Shown: piece by piece, positions 46,033-55,053 of the stretch
Layout of the letters: each line of letters opens with the position of its first letter
Numbering within the stretch: position 1 is the stretch's first letter
NCBI RefSeq assembly: GCF_000723885.1
Contig: NZ_CCDG010000086.1
Span: forward strand, 1-64,000
Source: Paenibacillus camerounensis
Lineage (GTDB): Bacteria; Bacillota; Bacilli; Paenibacillales; Paenibacillaceae
Reading direction: 5' to 3'
Length of the DNA: 64,000 nt
The notes under the pieces: model-generated
The model's database searches: none
Told to the model about the DNA's origin: nothing
What the model saw: the letters and a program-made list of their open reading frames with translations, nothing else
Made by a program: the position numbers and the translations under genes

Positions 46033-47305
46033 CGCCGCGATCCTGCTGCTGACCGTGCTAAGCCCGTTTGCACTATTCTCCGGCCAGCATCTGTCAGCCT
46101 CGGCTGGCGGAGTTACCGGCGGGGCTGATACACATCCCGAATGGAAGTACTCCAAGGTAATTGCGCTTCCGGGACAGACGCCCTACGGGGAGCTGTATCT
46201 TGATCCAGAGGTCTATGCAGGCGCAGCCGGTGATCTGCGCGACCTGCGGATTGTGGACAATACCGGTACCTTTATTCCTTTTTATAAGGAGAGCAGTGAA
46301 GAATTCTCGGAGGAACAGCTTACAACCTACTCCGCTACGCTGATACACAGCGCCAAAAAGGATGCAAACACCCTGTTCGATTACAAGGTAACACCCCTGG
46401 CTGAGAATGTTGACGTTCAGGGCAACCGATTGGAGTTCGGGCTGCCGGACGTTAACTTCCTGCTCCATACACAGCTGCTCGGCAGCTATGACGGTGTGGC
46501 CTGGGAGCCCTTAGCGGACGGGGATCTGTATAGTGTGAACGGACGGGTGCAGAGCAGCATTGAACTGGGCGCAAGCTATAAATACGGCTATTACCGGCTG
46601 ATTGCCGAGAATAACGCGGCGAATCTGACCTTTCCTTCCCTTACCCTGCTGCGAAGCACCCGGGTGACGCATACGGATCATTTCAAGCAGCAGCAGGATG
46701 CAGCTTATGAAATCCGGCAAAAGGACCGCCAGACGGAGATCATCGTCCAGAATCCGGACCGGCTGAACATTTCAGGCCTGCAGCTGGAGATCGGCGGCAG
46801 CGGCAGCTTTACCCGCCAGTTCGAGCTTTTTGATGGTGAAGGCAGGCTGCTTCCCGTAACAGGCAGCGGAGAGTTATACCGGCTGGATTTTAAGGATACC
46901 GAAATCGCCTCCACCGCCATTATTCCGGCGATAGCGGTGTCTGCCTCCCCGCTGCGGCTCGTCATTTATAACCAGGATGACGCACCGCTGCCGGTTGAGG
47001 GGCTTAAGCTTGAATATCTGCTGGACCGGCTTGTTTTTGCCGCTGAAGGCGGGCAGCCGCTGCGCCTGCTCTACGGCAATGCGGAGGCTGCTGCACCGCA
47101 GTACGATATTGTGAACTTCAAGGATTACATTGCCGGTGAAGGCAAAATGCTGGCCGGACTCGGGGCGGCGGAGCTGCGGCAGGCACCCGCAGCGGATACC
47201 TCGCAGACCAGCTGGTTCCAGGGCCAGACCGGGTTCAACATCGTGATCATTGCCGTGTCACTGCTGCTGATTCTTTTTCTGGCCCGGAAATTAGGGCGGA
47301 AATAG
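45983..47305 (+). CDS. DUF3999 exported membrane-anchored protein
   Basis: About 440 residues. A basic N-terminus and hydrophobic stretch (SSAAILLLTVLSPFALF) form a signal peptide. A long beta-rich extracytoplasmic region follows, with a single C-terminal helix (FNIVIIAVSLLLILFLA) and a basic tail. This matches the DUF3999 family. The start at 45983 has GGAGG six bases upstream and lies inside the end of the DUF2339 gene, so translation is coupled. DUF2339-DUF3999 pairs recur in unrelated bacteria, which points to one envelope complex; its job is not known. Confidence 0.85.
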   Translation: MQRHNRGRRNRMRVKSSAAILLLTVLSPFALFSGQHLSASAGGVTGGADTHPEWKYSKVIALPGQTPYGELYLDPEVYAGAAGDLRDLRIVDNTGTFIPFYKESSEEFSEEQLTTYSATLIHSAKKDANTLFDYKVTPLAENVDVQGNRLEFGLPDVNFLLHTQLLGSYDGVAWEPLADGDLYSVNGRVQSSIELGASYKYGYYRLIAENNAANLTFPSLTLLRSTRVTHTDHFKQQQDAAYEIRQKDRQTEIIVQNPDRLNISGLQLEIGGSGSFTRQFELFDGEGRLLPVTGSGELYRLDFKDTEIASTAIIPAIAVSASPLRLVIYNQDDAPLPVEGLKLEYLLDRLVFAAEGGQPLRLLYGNAEAAAPQYDIVNFKDYIAGEGKMLAGLGAAELRQAPAADTSQTSWFQGQTGFNIVIIAVSLLLILFLARKLGRK

Positions 47306-47333
47306 CCTTTTTTCCTGAGCATTCATATACAGC

Positions 47334-47380
47334 ACAAAAAGATACCTCGGGGCAGGACCCGGCCCGCAGGTATCTTTTTC
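47334..47380. terminator. Bidirectional terminator after the DUF2339-DUF3999 pair
   Basis: AAAAAGATACCT pairs with AGGTATCTTTTT, with an inner GGGC/GCCC stem. A-run and T-run flank both sides. It separates two convergent transcription units. Confidence 0.88.
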
Positions 47381-47396
47381 GTGTTCGATCCTTTTT

Positions 47397-47858
47397 TTAC
47401 TTACGCTTTACCCATTGCCAAAGCTCCATTCCGGGTGAAACCGGCACCTCAACATCATACACTTCTTCCTTATGGACGAACGCCAGCTGTTCCAGTGCCT
47501 GTCCGATCCGCCGGTCTCCCCGTTCCCGTTCTCTGCGCGCAAGCTCTTCCGGCGGACAATGGACACCGACCCGCAGCAACGGATACCCAGCCAGGCTTTC
47601 CGCAAAATCTGCTCTGGTGATTTCATCATGAATCACATGATCCAGCACGAGATTAATCCCTTTATCCGCAAACACCGCAACCGTCCGGTGATAGAAATAC
47701 TCAGTGACCACCGGTATCAGCCGGTTATTCTGCCGGTCCTCCATCTGCTCAATCACTAGATCGAAATCATCCACACTGAAATGAAAATAATCCGGCAGAT
47801 GTTTTACGATTTCCTTTGCGAGCGTTGTTTTACCGGAGCTTGAGACGCCATTTAACAT
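47397..47858 (-). CDS. Small P-loop kinase/phosphotransferase-like protein
   Basis: A 153-residue protein with a Walker A at the extreme N-terminus (NGVSSSGKTTLAK). The sequence SVDDFDLVIEQM follows where chloramphenicol phosphotransferase has its substrate Asp, and the C-terminal LARRERERGDRRIGQA resembles a lid. This fits the chloramphenicol 3-O-phosphotransferase-like P-loop group, whose members phosphorylate small molecules. The natural substrate is unknown and resistance is not implied. An AGAGGAA site lies ten bases before the ATG. The gene is downstream of, and probably cotranscribed with, the methyltransferase gene at 48655. Confidence 0.78.
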   Translation of the reverse strand: MLNGVSSSGKTTLAKEIVKHLPDYFHFSVDDFDLVIEQMEDRQNNRLIPVVTEYFYHRTVAVFADKGINLVLDHVIHDEITRADFAESLAGYPLLRVGVHCPPEELARRERERGDRRIGQALEQLAFVHKEEVYDVEVPVSPGMELWQWVKRK

Positions 47859-47890
47859 AATGATATTTCCTCTTTTCAGGCCTGTCCCTC

Positions 47891-48655
47891 CTAGATCTTC
47901 CTGGCAATTATATGTGTAAAAACAGCAATGTCCCTGTACGGTCTCTGCCTGCCGACCGCCAGCTCCAGCTGCACCATCCGGTTATGCCAGTCCTCATCCT
48001 GCTTCACGTCATTGTCGGTAATATATCCGTATAGGTTATGTATGCCAAAATGCCCTTCAAGCTCATAGCCTGCGCTGCTCAGCCACTCCGCCAGCTGCTC
48101 ATAAGAATAAACCGTAATGTCCGCTTTAATGATTCCGCTATACTCCTGACTGTTGCCGATGGCGGCCAGTGCGCTGTCCGGGTCCTTGTTCAGAATAGCT
48201 TTCTTCATCACCTTGGCTGCCGGATTATGGGCAATCAGCGACAGATACCCGCCAGTCTGCTGGCAACCGGCAATCAACGCGAGGAACCGCTGCGGATCTT
48301 CCGTATATTCTAGAATGTTGTGGCAGAAGCTCCAGCCGAACGTCCCCAGCCCGCCGACCGCCTGCTCAAAGAAATCATTAATGTAGCGGACACCCGGCCC
48401 GTTCTTAGCTGCGATGGCAACCATCTCCGGCGTAGGCTCTACACCAGTCACTGTATGTCCTTGTCTGCTATACTCATTGCTTGAAATGCCAAAGCCGCTG
48501 CCGGTGTCCAGGATAGACTGGGCTTCACCGGCCAGGAACGGGTCGATCTGGTCCCACGCGGTCAGGTAGAACAATCTTCCCCACGGCATCCGGGTGTAGT
48601 GCAAATAGGCTTCAATTGATGCTGAAAAGGCGGCTGTTGTGTTCACTCGCTTCAT
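47891..48655 (-). CDS. Class I SAM-dependent methyltransferase
   Basis: A 254-residue Rossmann-like methyltransferase. Motif I is SILDTGSGFGISS, acidic motif II is VTGVEPTPEMV, and the post-motif FGWSFCHNILEYTEDP is followed by a C-terminal extension. It resembles CmoM/SmtA-like enzymes, but the substrate cannot be named. The ATG at 48655 directly touches AGAGG, so the GTG nine bases later, at a correct spacing, may be the real start. The small P-loop gene follows 32 bp downstream, so both likely share a transcript. Confidence 0.82.
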   Translation of the reverse strand: MKRVNTTAAFSASIEAYLHYTRMPWGRLFYLTAWDQIDPFLAGEAQSILDTGSGFGISSNEYSRQGHTVTGVEPTPEMVAIAAKNGPGVRYINDFFEQAVGGLGTFGWSFCHNILEYTEDPQRFLALIAGCQQTGGYLSLIAHNPAAKVMKKAILNKDPDSALAAIGNSQEYSGIIKADITVYSYEQLAEWLSSAGYELEGHFGIHNLYGYITDNDVKQDEDWHNRMVQLELAVGRQRPYRDIAVFTHIIARKI

Positions 48656-48783
48656 CCTCTGCTGTCGTTATTGGCAACTCTGCTCTGAATTGCAAATTTC
48701 ACCCACAGTAAACAATTTAATATAGAACCGTTTAACACGGATGCCTAATTGATCACCTTCAAGCCTAGATCCGGTTGCCCCAA

Positions 48784-48814
48784 AAGAAACAGCCCAAGCC
48801 AGAGGCTTGAGCTG
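48784..48814 (-). terminator. Terminator after the zinc-ribbon gene
   Basis: On the minus strand AGCTCAAGCC pairs with GGCTTGGGCT around TCT, followed by GTTTCTTTTGG. It lies ~40 bp beyond the stop codon. Confidence 0.7.
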
Positions 48815-48850
48815 TACATATTTCTTAATCCGATGCTGTATATTACAGTG

Positions 48851-49216
48851 TTACGGCTCCCGTGGAGCCTCGAACGTATGCCCGCAGTTCGGACAGAAAC
48901 GGGCATCCGCCGGCACACTGCTGCTGCAGCCTTTGCATATTTTCACATCACCCATTGCGGTAATCTGCTCCAGGTTTGCTTCAATTTCGGCTTTTAGCGC
49001 TAGAATACGCGTCATATTTACTGCATAAGCATCCGCCTGCAACGGCAAGCCCTGAAGGGTGGCTTCAAACAGCTGTTTGCCCATGGCCTGATACTGCTTG
49101 TCGATTTCACTTTGCTTGCCGCTGTTCTGCAGTTTGAGGCGGTTTACCTCTACGACAGTCTTGGCTTTGTTGCCCGCCTCGCTTACCCCTGCCTTGAATT
49201 TATCAAAAAAGCTCAC
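48851..49216 (-). CDS. Small zinc-ribbon protein with helical N-terminus
   Basis: A 121-residue protein. The first ~85 residues form a charged, probably coiled-coil helix (KFKAGVSEAGNKAKTVVEVN). The C-terminus is a zinc ribbon with two Cys pairs, CKGC and CPNC, spaced by 12 residues. Proteins of this build are common in Firmicutes and have no assigned reaction. The start is GTG with AGGG upstream. It stands alone between a terminator and a 265-bp upstream gap. Confidence 0.8.
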   Translation of the reverse strand: MSFFDKFKAGVSEAGNKAKTVVEVNRLKLQNSGKQSEIDKQYQAMGKQLFEATLQGLPLQADAYAVNMTRILALKAEIEANLEQITAMGDVKICKGCSSSVPADARFCPNCGHTFEAPREP

Positions 49217-49493
49217 TTAGCATCCCTCATTTTCTAATAATGTCGTTTGTCCTTAAAATTCGTCAGGAAGCGCCGCTTCTTTGCTATGTTTATTCACCAT
49301 TACCCCATAATAGGCCAGACAACCCCGCCGCGCTGCAGCTTGCATCCTAATTATTTTTATTAATTTAACTGCCACTTCTATATTATAACTTATAAGCATT
49401 TTTTTGTTATATCTATCATATTACTAGACTGCTCTGGGCAGATAATTTATAGTAATCAGAGGAATAATCTGTAAAAGGGGAGTGAGCCTGCTG

Positions 49494-50198
49494 ATGTTGA
49501 CTGCACTGATCACCGCTGTATTTATAGCATTCTCATTCAAAATCATTGAACGGCTCATTGGACTATGCAGCAAGCGCCACATACGATTCGCCGTTTATTA
49601 TTGGGGGGCTCTGCTTATTACCGCCAGTCTGTTCATTAAGGACAATTATGTCTACAGCCTGCCGCATAATTTTCTTGCCGTTCTGCCGCTGTGTCTGATC
49701 ATCCAGCTCACCAATGGACTTATAGCAAGACGCTCGGGCTATTCGCCCCAAGGCCGCTTCAATACCATAAATTTCGTTATCACTTATCCTATATTTGAGG
49801 AGATTGCCTTCCGGGGGCTGGCGCTGCCTGTACTTGCCCGTCATGAAAGCTTTGGCGCCTTGCCTTGGCTGGAGCTGGGTTATGGCCTGATTCCGCAGCT
49901 CAGCCTGGCGGTGATAATTACGGCCGTTCTGTTCGCTGTATCACACCTGCAATACTATAAGCTCAATGCCGAAAGCATCCGGTTCATGGCGTTTGCGCTG
50001 AGCGGCGGACTGTTCTTCGGACTTGTGGCACAGGCGACAGAGTCGATACTTTTAACCATTTTAATGCATATATCCTTTAACGCCTCCGCGGCACTATATT
50101 CTTATAACAAGAGAAAGTCTGGCAAACAAGTAGAAACGGCCATGCCGTCCTTCAGAGAAGGCGGTAACCGTTTCTGCGAGAAATATAAGGATTATTGA
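49494..50198 (+). CDS. CPBP-family intramembrane metalloprotease with repeat-derived tail
   Basis: About 234 residues with six to seven membrane helices. The CPBP (Abi/Rce1) motifs are in order: PIFEEIAFRGLALP with the catalytic Glu pair and Arg, a second motif His in VSHLQYY, and a third in MHISFNASAAL. Such proteases act in prenyl-protein processing, bacteriocin immunity or stress signalling, and the substrate is unknown. The last ~24 residues, from VETAMPSFREGG to the stop, are encoded by the left part of a dispersed two-hairpin repeat, so the original stop was probably lost. The GTG at 49482 overlaps the ribosome binding site, so I start at the ATG at 49494. Confidence 0.85.
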   Translation: MLTALITAVFIAFSFKIIERLIGLCSKRHIRFAVYYWGALLITASLFIKDNYVYSLPHNFLAVLPLCLIIQLTNGLIARRSGYSPQGRFNTINFVITYPIFEEIAFRGLALPVLARHESFGALPWLELGYGLIPQLSLAVIITAVLFAVSHLQYYKLNAESIRFMAFALSGGLFFGLVAQATESILLTILMHISFNASAALYSYNKRKSGKQVETAMPSFREGGNRFCEKYKDY

Positions 50199-50227
50199 TA
50201 GCGTAAAACATATAAATTCTTATATTT
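50127..50227. repeat. Two-hairpin dispersed repeat, copy 2
   Basis: This is the second copy of the element at 5909-6007. Hairpin 1 pairs AGAAACGG with CCGTTTCT, with a shifted but still paired inner stem (CCTTC with GAAGG). Hairpin 2 pairs AAATATAAG with CTTATATTT. It covers the 3' end of the CPBP protease gene, including its stop codon, and the gap to the convergent HD gene. Confidence 0.75.
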
Positions 50228-50251
50228 TAAAAAAAGAGTACCGCTCATCAC

Positions 50252-50881
50252 CTACAGAGCCAGTGCCTCTTCTGTAATTCGTCTGATATCCACCGGAGAC
50301 AGCGTCTCCTCATTCACCATATCCGGCAGAATCTCTGTCAGGAAATACTCCACGCATTTTAGGTCAATGTTCTTGATCTTGATCAGTGCATTGCGGTACA
50401 TAACCACAAATTCCTTCTCCGTATTGCCCCGCTGCATCTCTGCAAACGCCTCATACACCTGGTCCATTTTATCCGCAACCTCGAGAATCAGCCCTTCCAG
50501 CGACTCATCCTTGCCTTCCCGCAGCTGCTGGACGAAGATGCTTTTGAACTCCTCCGGGATGTGCTCCTCAATAAAGTTGTGGATCATCCCTTCCTCAACC
50601 TGCTGGATCAGCGACCGCAGCTGCAGCGAGGAATGCTTCACCGGTGTTTTGATGTCCCCGATAAAAATCTCACCGTAATCGTGGCTGCTCGTAATCTCGT
50701 ACAGCTTCTTCCAGTCGATCACCGCACCATTCTTTTCTTCGATATCGGCCAGCGTTTTGGCATACTGTACAACCTTCCAGGAATGGGCCGCTACGCTGTG
50801 CTCCTCGAATTTAAACTTCCCCGGGCAGCGGATAATCCGTTCCAGCTCATTCAGTGAGCGAAAATACTTATGAATTCCCAT
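50252..50881 (-). CDS. HD-domain phosphohydrolase (YfbR-like)
   Basis: A 209-residue HD-superfamily protein. Metal ligands are His in EEHSVAAHSW, the His-Asp pair in SSHDYGEIFIGDIKTP and a late Asp in VADKMDQVYE. This order and the GDIKTP stretch match the YfbR 5'-deoxynucleotidase group, which removes phosphate from dNMPs. The start is preceded by a GGAGGACTGACGG-type site. It is a single gene convergent with the CPBP gene. Nucleotidase activity is the likely role, but substrates of close relatives vary. Confidence 0.85.
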   Translation of the reverse strand: MGIHKYFRSLNELERIIRCPGKFKFEEHSVAAHSWKVVQYAKTLADIEEKNGAVIDWKKLYEITSSHDYGEIFIGDIKTPVKHSSLQLRSLIQQVEEGMIHNFIEEHIPEEFKSIFVQQLREGKDESLEGLILEVADKMDQVYEAFAEMQRGNTEKEFVVMYRNALIKIKNIDLKCVEYFLTEILPDMVNEETLSPVDIRRITEEALAL

Positions 50882-51242
50882 CCGTCAGTCCTCCTTGTTC
50901 ATCATAATCTGGTTCGTTCATCTCTTGAAGATGGGGAGGTAAAGCTACTTACAGTATAGTGAAGGAATGTTAAGCGTCGATACAACCGGATGACTTCTTA
51001 TGTAAAATGCAGCATCCCTGCAAGCTTCTATATGCTTTAATTTGAAAAAAAAGCTGCTGCAACAGGCTTGTCCAGCATTAGCCCCGCCTTTTTGCGGACC
51101 CCTTCCCCGACTTAGGTCTGGATATAAAAACAGTCCCGGGGCTGTTTTGCGCAGCTGCAGATAGCCGTACAATTAACACATGGAAAACGGATATTGAGAA
51201 GAACCCTTCGGGTGTATCCATAATAAGAGAGGAAGATTATTA
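50882..51242. other. Intergenic gap upstream of pspC, no gene seen
   Basis: This 360-bp gap holds no convincing coding sequence. A TACAAT-like -10 at about 51168-51173 lies ~70 bp before the PspC start, without a consensus -35. A paired GGG.CCGC/GCGG.CCC region near 51080-51105 may be a weak terminator. Confidence 0.4.
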
Positions 51243-51461
51243 ATGAGAAAATTGTACCGCTCCACAACTGACAAAATGTTTACAGGCTTATGCGGAGGGC
51301 TGGCCCGCCACCTTAATCTGGACACCACGCTCGTCAGACTGCTCGTCGCAGCCGCCGCATTCTTCAGCTTCGGTACGGTTATTTTCATCTACATTATCGC
51401 CAGCATCATCATTCCTAAAGAGACCTATACCAGCTTCACAGACAGCTTTGACCACTATTAA
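51243..51461 (+). CDS. pspC: PspC-domain membrane protein
   Basis: A 72-residue protein. The PspC signature KLYRSTTDKMFTGLCGGLAR opens the protein, then a single membrane segment (LLVAAAAFFSFGTVIFIYII) is followed by IIIPKE. PspC proteins sense or relay membrane stress and work with PspA, encoded 75 bp downstream on the same strand. The ATG follows GAGGAAG. The gene is a minimal PspC without the long C-terminal part of proteobacterial forms. Confidence 0.9.
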   Translation: MRKLYRSTTDKMFTGLCGGLARHLNLDTTLVRLLVAAAAFFSFGTVIFIYIIASIIIPKETYTSFTDSFDHY

Positions 51462-51536
51462 TCTATTAATCGGCAATCCTATAAAGGCCCGGCTTAAAGG
51501 CAACATCCAAAACTACAATTTAAAGGAGAAATGAAC

Positions 51537-52229
51537 ATGAGCAGCATATTTGAACGTATCACAACCCTGACTAAGGCGGCAATTCACGAAGGATTGAACA
51601 AACTGGAAGATCCGGTCCTGCTGACCGGCCAATATCTGCGGGACCTCGATGACAAGATCAGCAGCGCCGAAAGCAAACAACGCGAGCTGAAAGTAACCGC
51701 AAGTGTGCTGGAACGCCGCAAGGCTGAATACCTGGTGCAGGCAGACAGCAGCGAAGCTTCCGCTATCCAGGCAATGAGCGAAGGCAATGAACCGGCAGCC
51801 AGAGTCGCTGTAGAAGCTAAGCTGCGTTATCTGGAAAGTGTACAGGAGACGGAGGTTATTCTGGAGGAAACCCTGCAGGCCCTGGCCGCTCTTGAGGTCA
51901 ATCTGCAGAATGCAAAGGCAGAGCACGCCCGGCTGAAGGCCAAACGGGCAGAGCTTGCCGAACGCGCCCGCAAGGCAGCTGAGGCAAACAAACGCGCCGC
52001 GCAAAACAGCGCAGATTCCTACGGTGGAGCGCCTGTATACGGTCACGTCATTAACGCCGGCACCGCCTCCCGCGGCTTCGAACGGATGGAAGACAAGATT
52101 AATGAGTGGGAAGCCCAAGCGGGCCACGCCGCACAGACTTCCGCCCCTGCCATCGACCCTGCGCTGCAGGGCGCAGTCGAAGCTGAGCTGGCCCGGCTGC
52201 GCAGCAAGCAAACGGACAGCGGGAAATAA
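51537..52229 (+). CDS. pspA: PspA/IM30-family membrane-stress protein
   Basis: About 230 residues, almost entirely helical. Long coiled-coil stretches (DKISSAESKQRELKVTASVL, ALAALEVNLQNAKAEHARLK) follow the amphipathic start SIFERITTLTKAAIHEGLNK. This is the PspA/IM30 fold, which assembles on damaged membranes in an ESCRT-III-like way. The start at 51537 has GGAG at eight bases; the ATG six bases earlier is too close. With the preceding PspC it forms a two-gene envelope-stress unit. It ends in a Ser/Ala/Pro-rich tail and is followed by a terminator. Confidence 0.9.
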   Translation: MSSIFERITTLTKAAIHEGLNKLEDPVLLTGQYLRDLDDKISSAESKQRELKVTASVLERRKAEYLVQADSSEASAIQAMSEGNEPAARVAVEAKLRYLESVQETEVILEETLQALAALEVNLQNAKAEHARLKAKRAELAERARKAAEANKRAAQNSADSYGGAPVYGHVINAGTASRGFERMEDKINEWEAQAGHAAQTSAPAIDPALQGAVEAELARLRSKQTDSGK

Positions 52230-52260
52230 GCCTTGTTATCTTAAGTAACATAAGCAATTG

Positions 52261-52300
52261 GCAGCGATCCTCCGGTTATCCGGGAGATCGCTGCTTTGTG
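52261..52300 (+). terminator. Terminator of the pspC-pspA unit
   Basis: GCAGCGATC.TCC pairs with GGAGATCGCTGC, followed by TTTGTGTTG. It lies ~32 bp after the PspA stop. Confidence 0.7.
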
Positions 52301-52361
52301 TTGCAGGCAAGATTGTTCCCCGACTCGTCCACCTGTTGAACCTTTCTAAACGTATATCCAA

Positions 52362-52394
52362 CAAAAAGGAGACCCGGCTCCCGGAATCTCCTTT
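52362..52394 (-). terminator. Terminator of the cysteine-salvage operon
   Basis: On the minus strand GGAGATTCCGG pairs with CCGGGTCTCC around a short loop, followed by TTTTTGTTGG. It lies ~17 bp after the stop of the last operon gene. Confidence 0.75.
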
Positions 52395-52410
52395 CCATTA
52401 CACATTCTAT

Positions 52411-53679
52411 TCAACGGTACTCCATCACAAGCCGCACCCATATTCGCACACCATGCACCAGCATGTCTTCGTCAATGTTGAACTGGGGCTGATGGATCGC
52501 ATGCGTAATGCCCTTAGCCTGATTGCCGCAGCCGATAAAGGCAAATGCACCCGGTACCCGGTCCAGATACCAGCCGAAATCCTCACCGGCGAGGCTAGGC
52601 TGATTTAGCAGTACGGCCTGCTCTTCCCCCAGCACTCCACGCGCTGCCCGAAGCATCCGCTGCACTGCCGCAGCGTCGTTAATGACGGCGATCCCCTCGC
52701 GCAGCTCCAGGCGGTAATCACCGCCGTGAGCTGCGGCTGCCGCTGAAGCATGGCGGCGCAGCCCTTCGGTGATTGCAGCCACCGCTGTCTTCGAGAAGGC
52801 CCGGAATGTTCCGCTCAGCTCACTGTGTTCAGCGATCACATTGACCGCCGTGCCGGCTCTGACTGTACCGAAGGCCAGCACCGCAGCTTCCTGCGGATCA
52901 ATCTGATTGGCCATCAGTCCGTTAACACCGGCTATGAACTGCGCCGCCATCTGAATCGCATCCGCCGCCTTATGCGGGACACTGTGATGTCCGGCTGTGC
53001 CCCGGAACTCCACTTTGAAATGGCTGGAAGCCGCCATCGCATAATGCGGATGTATGCCCAGCGTTCCCGCCGGCAGCTCCGGCATCACATGCAGCGCATA
53101 AGCGTAATCTACCCCCTCCAGAATACCGGCCTCGATCATATCGCGTCCGCCTGAGAGCAGCCTGCCGTCCAGCGGACTTTTAACCGCGCCTTCCTCGGCA
53201 GGCTGAAAGACGAATACCACTGTTCCCGCCAGCTGATCACGGAAGGCAGCCAGCGTTCGGGCCGCACCCAGCAGCATGGCGGTATGGGCATCATGGCCGC
53301 AGGCATGCATGATGCCCGCATTCTCCGATTTATAGGGCAGCTCATTCTGCTCTTGTATAGGCAGGGCATCCATATCAGCCCTCAGCAGAATGACCGGCCC
53401 GCTGCCCGCCTGCCCATGCAGCGTACCAACGACGCCCATCCCGAAATGCCTGCCGGCATTCCGCTGGACGGTAAGCCCCCATTCCTCCAGAAGTCCGGCG
53501 ACAATTCCGGAGGTGCGGGTAACATCGTACAGCAGCTCCGGATGAGCATGAAGGTCACGGCGGATCGCCGTGACCTCCTGCTTTAACTGTCCGGCATAGC
53601 TCATCATGCCGGACCTATCAGATGCGTCAGGAATTGCAGCAGCATCCCCGATTTCCCGATTACCGGCACTCCTGTTCAC
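52411..53679 (-). CDS. M20-family amidohydrolase/deacylase (last gene of salvage operon)
   Basis: A 422-residue M20D-type metallo-amidohydrolase. Metal and catalytic motifs are LLRADMDALPIQEQ, MHACGHDAHTAMLLGAA, VFQPAEEGA and LAGEDFGWYLDRVPGAF. Relatives include SndA/YxeP/HipO, which remove N-acetyl groups from S-modified N-acetylcysteines. The N-terminus is uncertain: the GTG at 53679 has only a weak site and gives ~25 extra residues, and ATGs at 53607/53604 are alternatives. It lies 20 bp after the CmoJ/YxeK-like monooxygenase. It is a second, distinct M20 enzyme in the operon, possibly for a different N-acyl group. Confidence 0.87.
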   Translation of the reverse strand: MNRSAGNREIGDAAAIPDASDRSGMMSYAGQLKQEVTAIRRDLHAHPELLYDVTRTSGIVAGLLEEWGLTVQRNAGRHFGMGVVGTLHGQAGSGPVILLRADMDALPIQEQNELPYKSENAGIMHACGHDAHTAMLLGAARTLAAFRDQLAGTVVFVFQPAEEGAVKSPLDGRLLSGGRDMIEAGILEGVDYAYALHVMPELPAGTLGIHPHYAMAASSHFKVEFRGTAGHHSVPHKAADAIQMAAQFIAGVNGLMANQIDPQEAAVLAFGTVRAGTAVNVIAEHSELSGTFRAFSKTAVAAITEGLRRHASAAAAAHGGDYRLELREGIAVINDAAAVQRMLRAARGVLGEEQAVLLNQPSLAGEDFGWYLDRVPGAFAFIGCGNQAKGITHAIHQPQFNIDEDMLVHGVRIWVRLVMEYR

Positions 53680-53699
53680 CGCAGCTCGTTCTTCCCGGC

Positions 53700-55037
53700 T
53701 CAGATTTGTCCCGCCGGCTGCGAAGCCTTGGCGTAGCGGTTCTCCGGCACCGGAATCCCCAGATTGCCGCGCAGGGTATCGCTCTCGTATTCTGTGCGGA
53801 ACAGTCCGCGTTCCTGCAGAATCGGCACGACCCGGTCCACGAATTCCTCCAGCCCGTTCGGAACAGCCGCCGCGATCATGAACCCGTCAGCGCCGCCGGA
53901 TTCAAACCAGTGCTGTACCTGATCGGCCACCTGCTCAGGTGTACCGATGAAGCTGCTGCGCGGGGTTGCCGACTGCAGAGCTACCTGACGCAGCGTCAGG
54001 CCGCGTTCCTTGGCATCCTTCTTGATCTTGTCCGTGCCGCTCTGGAAGCTGTTCCGTCCCAGGTCGCCGACATCCGGGAACGGCTCATCCAGCGGATATT
54101 GCGAGAAGTCATGATGCTCAAAGAACCGGCCCAGATAATTCAGCGCATTCTCAATGGTTACCAGTCCGGCAACCTCCTGGTATTTGCGCTCCGCATCCTC
54201 CAGAGTATCGCCGATAATCGGCGCAATGCCCGGGAAGATCAGCACTTCATCCGGGTTGCGTCCGAACGAAGCGATCCGCGCTTTAACATCGCTATAGAAC
54301 GCCTGCGCATCTTCCAGCGTCTCATGTCCGGTGAAGATCGCGTCCGCTTCCTTGGACGCATAGTTTTTACCGACCTCGGATGAGCCTGCCTGGAACACTA
54401 CCGGCTGGCCTTGTTTTGAGCGGGCAATGTTCAGCGGTCCCTTCACGGAGAAGAACTCTCCCTGATGGTCCAGCGTATGCAGTTTTTGCGGATCGAAGAA
54501 GATACCGGCTTCCTTGTCACGGACAAAAGCATCATCCTCCCAGGAATCCCACAATCCGCGGGTCACCTGCAGATACTCCTCGGCGATGCGGTAGCGTTTG
54601 CCGTGGTCCGGATGCTCCTTCTTGCTGTAGTTGGAAGCAGAGCCCTCCAGCGGAGAAGTCACCACATTCCAGCCGGCCCGGCCGCCGCTGATCACATCCA
54701 GCGAACCGAACTGGCGCGCCACCGTAAACGGCTCACTGTAGGAGGTGGACAGCGTACCGACCAGACCAATGTTGGTGCTGATACCAGCCAGTGCACTGAG
54801 CAGCGTCAGCGGCTCGAACCGGTTCAGGAAATGCGGAATGGACTTTTCGTTGATATACAGGCCGTCTGCGATGAAGATCAGATCCAGCTTGCCTTCCTCT
54901 GCTTTTTTTACCCATTCTTTGTATAGCTCAAAGTTCACACTTGCGTCCGGCTTGGCATCCGGGTGACGCCACATCGACGTGCTGCCGCCCACCCCGTGCA
55001 GCAGTGCGCCCAGCTTCAGTTGTTTTGGTTTGGCCAT
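53700..55037 (-). CDS. FMN-dependent monooxygenase, NtaA/YxeK/CmoJ family
   Basis: A 445-residue TIM-barrel flavin monooxygenase of the nitrilotriacetate/DszA group. Family stretches are [38 protein letters not shown] and [15 protein letters not shown]. Bacillus YxeK and CmoJ (YtnJ) of this group attack N-acetylated S-succino- or S-alkyl-cysteine (or its sulfoxide) to release a usable thiol. It uses reduced FMN supplied by a reductase not encoded here. GAGGAGG lies before the ATG. Directly upstream is a 64-bp-period tandem duplication that separates it from the DinB gene. Confidence 0.88.
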   Translation of the reverse strand: MAKPKQLKLGALLHGVGGSTSMWRHPDAKPDASVNFELYKEWVKKAEEGKLDLIFIADGLYINEKSIPHFLNRFEPLTLLSALAGISTNIGLVGTLSTSYSEPFTVARQFGSLDVISGGRAGWNVVTSPLEGSASNYSKKEHPDHGKRYRIAEEYLQVTRGLWDSWEDDAFVRDKEAGIFFDPQKLHTLDHQGEFFSVKGPLNIARSKQGQPVVFQAGSSEVGKNYASKEADAIFTGHETLEDAQAFYSDVKARIASFGRNPDEVLIFPGIAPIIGDTLEDAERKYQEVAGLVTIENALNYLGRFFEHHDFSQYPLDEPFPDVGDLGRNSFQSGTDKIKKDAKERGLTLRQVALQSATPRSSFIGTPEQVADQVQHWFESGGADGFMIAAAVPNGLEEFVDRVVPILQERGLFRTEYESDTLRGNLGIPVPENRYAKASQPAGQI

Positions 55038-55053
55038 GTTCGTTCCTCCTCAA

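Noticed and set aside
47397-47858. Chloramphenicol-resistance kinase
   Set aside because: Only the P-loop group is recognisable. Specific substrate residues cannot be confirmed, so a resistance call is not justified.
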